From assembly GCA_964513205.1 (NCBI GenBank), contig CAZELP010000002.1, forward strand, positions 62,001-126,000: DNA of 64,000 nucleotides, in the 5' to 3' direction. Origin of the DNA: JAGVJT01 sp964513205 (GTDB taxonomy: Bacteria > Pseudomonadota > Gammaproteobacteria > Legionellales > Legionellaceae). This document shows, one piece after another, positions 59,247 through 64,000 of the stretch; positions within the stretch are counted from its first letter, which is position 1; each line of letters starts with the position of its first letter. Both the position numbers and the translations under genes were made by a program. Under the pieces are notes generated by a model that made no database searches, was not told where the DNA came from, and was given only the letters and a program-made list of their open reading frames with translations.

Positions 59247-60650
59247 TTATAAATGTTCTGCTGCATAATATGCAAGTCTTGAACGTTCTCCACGCGTTAA
59301 CGTGATGTGCGCGCTGTGTTCCCAGTGTTTAAATCGGTCAACTGCAAACGTTAGCCCCGACGTTGTTTCACTCAGATAAGGCGTGTCAATTTGCTTGATA
59401 TCGCCCAAGCATACAATTTTGCTTCCTGGACCGGCTCGTGTCACCAATGTTTTTATTTGCTTGGGTGTGAGGTTCTGTGCTTCATCAATGATGATAAATC
59501 GATTTAAAAATGTTCGACCGCGCATAAAGTTAAGTGAACGTATTTTGATTTTGCTCTGTAACAGGTCGGATGTCGCCTCTCGTCCAAAGCCTCCACCCTC
59601 TTGCATTCCCTGTAAGACCTCAAGATTATCCATGAGCGCGCCCATCCAAGGCGTCATTTTCTCTTCTTCTGTTCCTGGTAGGAATCCAATGTCTTCGCCA
59701 ACAGGAACCGTCACTCTCGTCATGATGATTTCTGTGTAGCGGCTGTCGTCTAAAACTTGTGTGAGTGCTGCCGCAACCGTTAACAGTGTTTTTCCTGTTC
59801 CAGCGGATCCTTGCAGTGTGACGAAATCAATTTCGGGATCAAGGAGTACATTTAAGGCAAAATTTTGCTCGCGATTTCTTGCCGTAATTCCCCATACGGC
59901 ATGTTTTTGCTGTGTATAATCACGGGCGACTTGCACTAGCGCATGCTCATCCTCAACTTGCCGCACTAGCGCTTGAAATTGATTGTCTTCTGTTGTGATG
60001 CCATCGTTGGGATTCCACTCGCGCGTCAACGGTCCTTCGATTCGATAGAACGTATTGCCGTTTTCCTTCCATGAGGACATGTTTTTTGAATGTGAATCCC
60101 AAAATTCATTGGCCAATACATGCAATCCATTGTGCAATAAATTAACATCTTCAAGCACCTGGTCATTGTAATAATCTTCTGCTGGAATACCTAAAATGCC
60201 AGCTTTAATACGAAGATTGATGTCTTTTGAAACAATGACAACTTGTTGTTCTGGGCGTTTTTTTTGTAATCCGAGTGCGGTTTCTAGTAGCGTATTGTCA
60301 ACATTGTGTCCCGGAATGGAGGAGGGTAGACAGTGTTCGAAATCATCTGTTTGGAAAAAAAGACGTCCAGAGCTTTTGAGCGCGCCAGCAGATTGATAGC
60401 TTGTGATGGGCAAACCCGTGATTAACTGCTCGTGAGTTGCTTGCGCCATCAATTCTACCAGCATGCGGTTTGTTTGACGGACGTTGCGGGCAACTTCCGA
60501 TATCCCTGTTTTATGGCGATCGAGTTCCTCAAGAACAACCATCGGTAGATAAATATCATTGTCTTCAAAACGATAAAGTGCTGTTGGATCGTGCATGAAA
60601 ATGTTAGTATCCAGTACGAACAACTTGGGTCCTTTCGGTTGCTGTCCCAT
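59247..60650 (-). CDS. PhoH-family ATPase with N-terminal PIN domain
   Basis: The 467-residue protein joins a PIN ribonuclease domain (about 9-140, FVLDTNIFMHDP, VVLEELDRHK, VIVSKDINLRIKA) to a PhoH ATPase (about 255-467, Walker A GSAGTGKTLL, Walker B FIIIDEAQNLTP, CLGDIKQID). PhoH2-type proteins unwind and cut RNA; the acidic PIN residues are present. It follows AAGGA by seven bases. It starts a minus-strand pair with the GMP reductase gene and is divergent from smpB. Confidence 0.93.
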   Translation of the reverse strand: MGQQPKGPKLFVLDTNIFMHDPTALYRFEDNDIYLPMVVLEELDRHKTGISEVARNVRQTNRMLVELMAQATHEQLITGLPITSYQSAGALKSSGRLFFQTDDFEHCLPSSIPGHNVDNTLLETALGLQKKRPEQQVVIVSKDINLRIKAGILGIPAEDYYNDQVLEDVNLLHNGLHVLANEFWDSHSKNMSSWKENGNTFYRIEGPLTREWNPNDGITTEDNQFQALVRQVEDEHALVQVARDYTQQKHAVWGITARNREQNFALNVLLDPEIDFVTLQGSAGTGKTLLTVAAALTQVLDDSRYTEIIMTRVTVPVGEDIGFLPGTEEEKMTPWMGALMDNLEVLQGMQEGGGFGREATSDLLQSKIKIRSLNFMRGRTFLNRFIIIDEAQNLTPKQIKTLVTRAGPGSKIVCLGDIKQIDTPYLSETTSGLTFAVDRFKHWEHSAHITLTRGERSRLAYYAAEHL

Positions 60651-60733
60651 CCGACTATCCTTAATCCGGTTGTGAAGCTTTTATTCTGCAAATCAGGGTA
60701 ATTTTCGTCAAGTTTTATTTTGAGTAACTGAAG

Positions 60734-61186
60734 ATGAGCGAGAGCACAACAATTGTAATCAACAAAAGAGCTCGATTTGAATACACAATCGAAGATGAAT
60801 TCGAGGCCGGTCTAGTTTTGGCAGGTTGGGAAGTGAAAAGTTTGCGTGCAGGTAAAATTAACCTGACAGACGCGCATGTCATCATCAAACGCCAAGAGGC
60901 GTGGCTTTTGGGCGCTCAAATTCAACCTTTACCAACTGCAGATGCACATAGTCAACCGGATGCGTCGCGCACAAGAAAATTACTTTTAAATCGTCGTGAG
61001 CTAAATCGTTTGATTGGGCTGGTGGAAAGACAGGGATATACTTTAATCCCCTTGTCTTTATACTGGAAGCGTAACAAAATTAAAGCCAGAATAGCCTTGG
61101 CAAAAGGTAAAAAGCAGCATGATAAACGTGAGGCAACGAAAAAACGGGATTGGGAGCGTTCTTTGTCCCGCTTGATGAAACAATAG
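60734..61186 (+). CDS. smpB: SsrA-binding protein SmpB
   Basis: SmpB (150 residues) binds tmRNA and rescues stalled ribosomes. Motifs are NKRARFEYTIEDEFEAGLVLAGWEVKS, GKINLTDAHV, and the basic C-terminal tail KGKKQHDKREATKKRDWERS that enters the mRNA channel. Only nine bases separate it from glmS. No tmRNA gene is seen in the window. Confidence 0.97.
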   Translation: MSESTTIVINKRARFEYTIEDEFEAGLVLAGWEVKSLRAGKINLTDAHVIIKRQEAWLLGAQIQPLPTADAHSQPDASRTRKLLLNRRELNRLIGLVERQGYTLIPLSLYWKRNKIKARIALAKGKKQHDKREATKKRDWERSLSRLMKQ

Positions 61187-61195
61187 GGAGAGGTT

Positions 61196-63010
61196 ATGTG
61201 TGGAATTATTGGAGCAGTTTCAAAGCGAGATATTAGTCATGTTCTGATAGAAGGGCTTAAACGCTTAGAGTACAGAGGATATGATTCAGCCGGTGTCGCA
61301 CTTGTTGATCAAAATAATCGATTGAAACGCTTGCGAGTTGTCGGTAAAGTTCAGGCGCTTGCCGATGTTTTGAGTGAAGCTTCTCTAGTGGGGCGAACAG
61401 GAATTGCGCACACACGTTGGGCCACGCATGGAAAACCAACAGAGCAAAATGCCCACCCACACTTATCTCGAAATGAAGTCGCTGTTGTGCATAATGGAAT
61501 TATCGAAAATCATGATGAACTGCGCCATTACCTTAAAGAAATGGGATATGAGTTTACGTCAGAAACTGACACAGAAGTAGCCGCGCATTTGATACATTTT
61601 CATTATCAACAAAGTCATTCACTTTTGCACGCGGTTCAAGCAACAGCGGCTCAAATGGATGGTGCTTTTTCGCTGGGTGTGTTGCATCAACAGCATCCCA
61701 ATGAGGTGATTGCGATTCGAAAGGGCAGTCCTTTGGTCATAGGTTTTGGTGTGGAGGAGCAATTTATTGCTTCAGATGCGATTGCGTTGCGTTCATTTGC
61801 ACAATCAGTGGCGTACCTTGAAGAAGGAGATAGTGCGCGTATCACGTCACAAAAAGTCGAAATTTTTGATAAAGATAACCATATCGTCGATAGAGAAAAA
61901 AAGCCATTAAACGATGATGCTTATGTGGTCAGTAAAGGGCCTTATCGACATTTTATGTTGAAAGAAATTTTCGAACAAAGCAAAGTATTGGCCGACACGT
62001 TAGAGGGAAGAGTATCGAGTTTGGAGTCGATGCGATCAAGTTTTGGGCAAAGAGCAACCGAGATTTTTGAACGTGTTAAAAATATCCATATCGTAGCATG
62101 TGGCACAAGTTTTCATGCTGGCTTAGTGGCGAAATATTGGCTTGAATCGTTGGCCAAAGTTCCTGTACATGTCGAAATTGCGAGTGAGTATCGTTATCGT
62201 GATGTCGTCATTCCTGAAGATACTTTATTTGTGGCGATTTCTCAGTCTGGTGAAACAGCCGATACATTAGCGGCGTTAACCAAAGCTTCTTCAGGTCGAT
62301 ATTTGGCGACTCTTGCCATATGCAATGTGGCGACTAGCACGCTGGTTCGTTCATCTGAATGTGTGTGGTTAACGCGAGCGGGTGTCGAAATTGGTGTGGC
62401 TTCTACGAAAGCGTTTACCACCCAGCTGTGTGGTTTGCTGATTTTGGCAGCGACCTTGTGTCGAGATGAGCGGGCTGAAGCAATCATGAAACAATTGCAA
62501 CAACTGCCGGCTCATGTCGAGCGTGTTTTGCAGGTCAATCCTGACATTGAAAAATTGGTTCCAATTTTTGTCAACAAATCGCATGCACTTTTCTTGGGAC
62601 GAGGAGCTGAATACCCCGTCGCTTTGGAAGGGGCATTGAAATTAAAAGAAATTTCATATATTCATGCGGAAGCTTATCCCGCTGGAGAGCTGAAGCATGG
62701 TCCACTGGCATTGGTTGATCACAATATGCCAGTTGTCGCGGTTGCTCCAAATGACGCATTATTGGATAAACTCAAATCAAACTTACATGAAGTGAGCGCC
62801 AGAGGTGGACAGTTGATTGTCTTTGTTGATGATGCGGAAACCTGGCAATCCAATGGGGCACATCTTGTTTGTGTACCCATGTGTGGGAATTGGATTGCTC
62901 CGATTGTGTACACAATACCTTTGCAATTGTTGGCTTATCATGTTGCCGTTGCAAAAGGAACAGATGTCGATCAGCCTAGAAATTTAGCTAAATCGGTGAC
63001 TGTTGAGTAA
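61196..63010 (+). CDS. glmS: Glutamine--fructose-6-phosphate aminotransferase
   Basis: GlmS (604 residues) makes glucosamine-6-phosphate from fructose-6-phosphate and glutamine, first step to UDP-GlcNAc. The N-terminal glutaminase starts MCGIIGAVS with Cys as nucleophile (first residue after Met), RGYDSAGVAL and THGKPTEQNAHPH follow; two SIS isomerase domains hold ISQSGETADTLAAL, LGRGAEYPVALEGALKLKEI and the C-terminal DQPRNLAKSVTVE. GGGAGAGG precedes the ATG. No glmS ribozyme is expected or seen (only nine bases to smpB). Confidence 0.98.
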   Translation: MCGIIGAVSKRDISHVLIEGLKRLEYRGYDSAGVALVDQNNRLKRLRVVGKVQALADVLSEASLVGRTGIAHTRWATHGKPTEQNAHPHLSRNEVAVVHNGIIENHDELRHYLKEMGYEFTSETDTEVAAHLIHFHYQQSHSLLHAVQATAAQMDGAFSLGVLHQQHPNEVIAIRKGSPLVIGFGVEEQFIASDAIALRSFAQSVAYLEEGDSARITSQKVEIFDKDNHIVDREKKPLNDDAYVVSKGPYRHFMLKEIFEQSKVLADTLEGRVSSLESMRSSFGQRATEIFERVKNIHIVACGTSFHAGLVAKYWLESLAKVPVHVEIASEYRYRDVVIPEDTLFVAISQSGETADTLAALTKASSGRYLATLAICNVATSTLVRSSECVWLTRAGVEIGVASTKAFTTQLCGLLILAATLCRDERAEAIMKQLQQLPAHVERVLQVNPDIEKLVPIFVNKSHALFLGRGAEYPVALEGALKLKEISYIHAEAYPAGELKHGPLALVDHNMPVVAVAPNDALLDKLKSNLHEVSARGGQLIVFVDDAETWQSNGAHLVCVPMCGNWIAPIVYTIPLQLLAYHVAVAKGTDVDQPRNLAKSVTVE

Positions 63011-63051
63011 TATTTTTTAATTTTTAAATAACCATGTTTTTGAGGTTGAGC

Positions 63052-64000
63052 ATGTCGCAAGAGCAGTTGTCAGTTGCAACAACAGTTGCACAAGAGCTTT
63101 CCATACCACTCTCATCGGTCACAGCCGCTATTCGGTTGTTGGACGATGGGGCCACCGTGCCATTTATTGCACGTTATCGCAAAGAGCAAACAGGCAGTAT
63201 GACGGATGTTCAGTTGCGTGCATTAGCAGATCGATTGACATATTTACGTGAACTTGATTTACGCAGAATAACGATTCGTGACTCTATCCACGGACAGGGT
63301 CTTTTGACACCTGAACTTGAAAAGATGCTCCAATCGGTTAAAACCAAGACTGAACTAGAGGATCTCTATCTACCATACCGTCCTAAGCGGCGCACAAAAG
63401 CCTCTATCGCTGAAGAGGCGGGTTTAAAAGCGTTGGCTGATCAATTATTGGCTGACGAAACCGCCATACCGGAAGCGCTGGCGAGTGGATACATCAATCT
63501 TGAACGTGGCATTGTGGATGAAAGCGCTGCTTTAGAAGGTGCCTTTCATATTTTGCTCGATCGTTTTACAGAAAACGCGCAATTTATGAGTGAAATGCGC
63601 GAGTATTTGTGGACACATGGGGTTTTAAAGGCAACGCGATCAAAGTCTGCATCACCCTCCATGGCTCAAAAATATACAGATTATCTTGATTATGCCGAGC
63701 CTATTCAAAAAATCCCGTCTCATCGTGCGCTGGCGTTATTCAGAGGTCGACGAGAGCAAGCGATACAGTTTTCACTGGTATTACCAGATGCTCCTGATTA
63801 TGGTGAACGATATTTAGCCACGCGTTTCCAAATTGATGAAAACCGTAGTCCTCGAGATGCATGGTTAATGCGAGTGGTGCGAGAAGCTTGGAAATCAAGA
63901 TTGGCACAAAAACTGGAATCTGAATTATTGGCGCGTTTGCGTGAATCTGCGGATGAAGAAGCGATACATGTTTTCTCGAGAAACTTACGACATTTACTGT
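63052..64000 (+). CDS. tex: Transcription accessory protein Tex (3' end missing)
   Basis: The frame is open to the window end; 316 codons of an expected about 770 are present. The N-terminal Tex helix-turn-helix pattern is clear: VPFIARYRKEQTGSMTDVQLRALADRL, LEDLYLPYRPKRRTKASIAEEAGL, GAFHILLDRFTENA and HRALALFRGRREQ. Tex binds nucleic acid and affects transcription and translation. ATG 63052 follows TGAGG by six bases; an in-frame ATG at 63034 is less likely. Confidence 0.95.
   Translation, partial: MSQEQLSVATTVAQELSIPLSSVTAAIRLLDDGATVPFIARYRKEQTGSMTDVQLRALADRLTYLRELDLRRITIRDSIHGQGLLTPELEKMLQSVKTKTELEDLYLPYRPKRRTKASIAEEAGLKALADQLLADETAIPEALASGYINLERGIVDESAALEGAFHILLDRFTENAQFMSEMREYLWTHGVLKATRSKSASPSMAQKYTDYLDYAEPIQKIPSHRALALFRGRREQAIQFSLVLPDAPDYGERYLATRFQIDENRSPRDAWLMRVVREAWKSRLAQKLESELLARLRESADEEAIHVFSRNLRHLL

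Noticed and set aside
1..64000. CRISPR array
   Set aside because: No regularly spaced direct repeats with unique spacers were found.

Overview
The window looks like a chromosome segment from a gammaproteobacterium of the Legionellales type (Legionella/Coxiella/Berkiella relatives). This is inferred from the AT-rich composition, the gene content (recA-alaS, prfB-lysS, ksgA-apaH, ubiEJB-tatAB, thiEMD, lolA after ftsK) and eukaryote-like or host-interaction-like genes: a 3130-residue DUF3638/DUF3645-like ATPase, a J-domain protein and a multi-membrane-segment orphan. No database search was possible, so the taxon is an inference.

Region 1 (1 to about 12,920) is an accessory island ending at the 3' end of a tRNA-Asn gene. 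A tyrosine integrase lies next to the tRNA and reads away from it. Behind it come a satellite- or ICE-like replication block (AlpA/Xis-like HTH, PriCT-2/Toprim/RepA-like primase-helicase, TubC-like small protein, DUF5681-like protein) and then defence cargo: a HARE-HTH plus PD-(D/E)XK nuclease divergent from an XRE repressor, and an operon hsdM-hsdS-PIN nuclease-alpha-solenoid protein. The island continues past the left edge, where hsdR is expected. Between integrase and tRNA there are paired GGGACA sites that look like integrase arm-type sites.

Region 2 (about 12,918 to 17,700) is core: tRNA-Asn, recA, alaS directly after it with no recX, and an orphan fliA sigma factor. Region 3 (17,691 to 27,379) is a small uncertain ORF and the giant ATPase, the most unusual gene here. 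It has a predicted cysteine-peptidase-like N-terminus, a P-loop near residue 2060, a DEVH box near 2200 and a DUF3645-like motif near 2340.

Region 4 (27,475 to 40,308) holds a NagX/DUF5009 acyltransferase-like membrane protein, prfB (no programmed frameshift) and lysS, trxB, ftsK-lolA-yhdP, and mltB. Region 5 (40,345 to 47,821, minus strand) is one tightly packed run: ksgA, a TraI_2/MobH-like protein with a degenerate HD motif, apaH, then a full MacAB-TolC-type tripartite exporter (outer membrane factor, lipoprotein adaptor, ATPase, permease).

Region 6 (47,881 to 56,214) has thiE-thiM-thiD-tatC on the plus strand, converging on ubiE-ubiJ-ubiB-tatA-tatB; tatA (52 residues) is read directly from the sequence. 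After these come a proline-rich secreted peptide, a DUF1841 protein and anmK. Region 7 (56,365 to 58,147) is a two-gene accessory patch (membrane protein and J-domain protein). Region 8 (58,197 to the end) is core: a GMP reductase/IMPDH-family enzyme, a PIN-PhoH ATPase, smpB, glmS and the start of tex.
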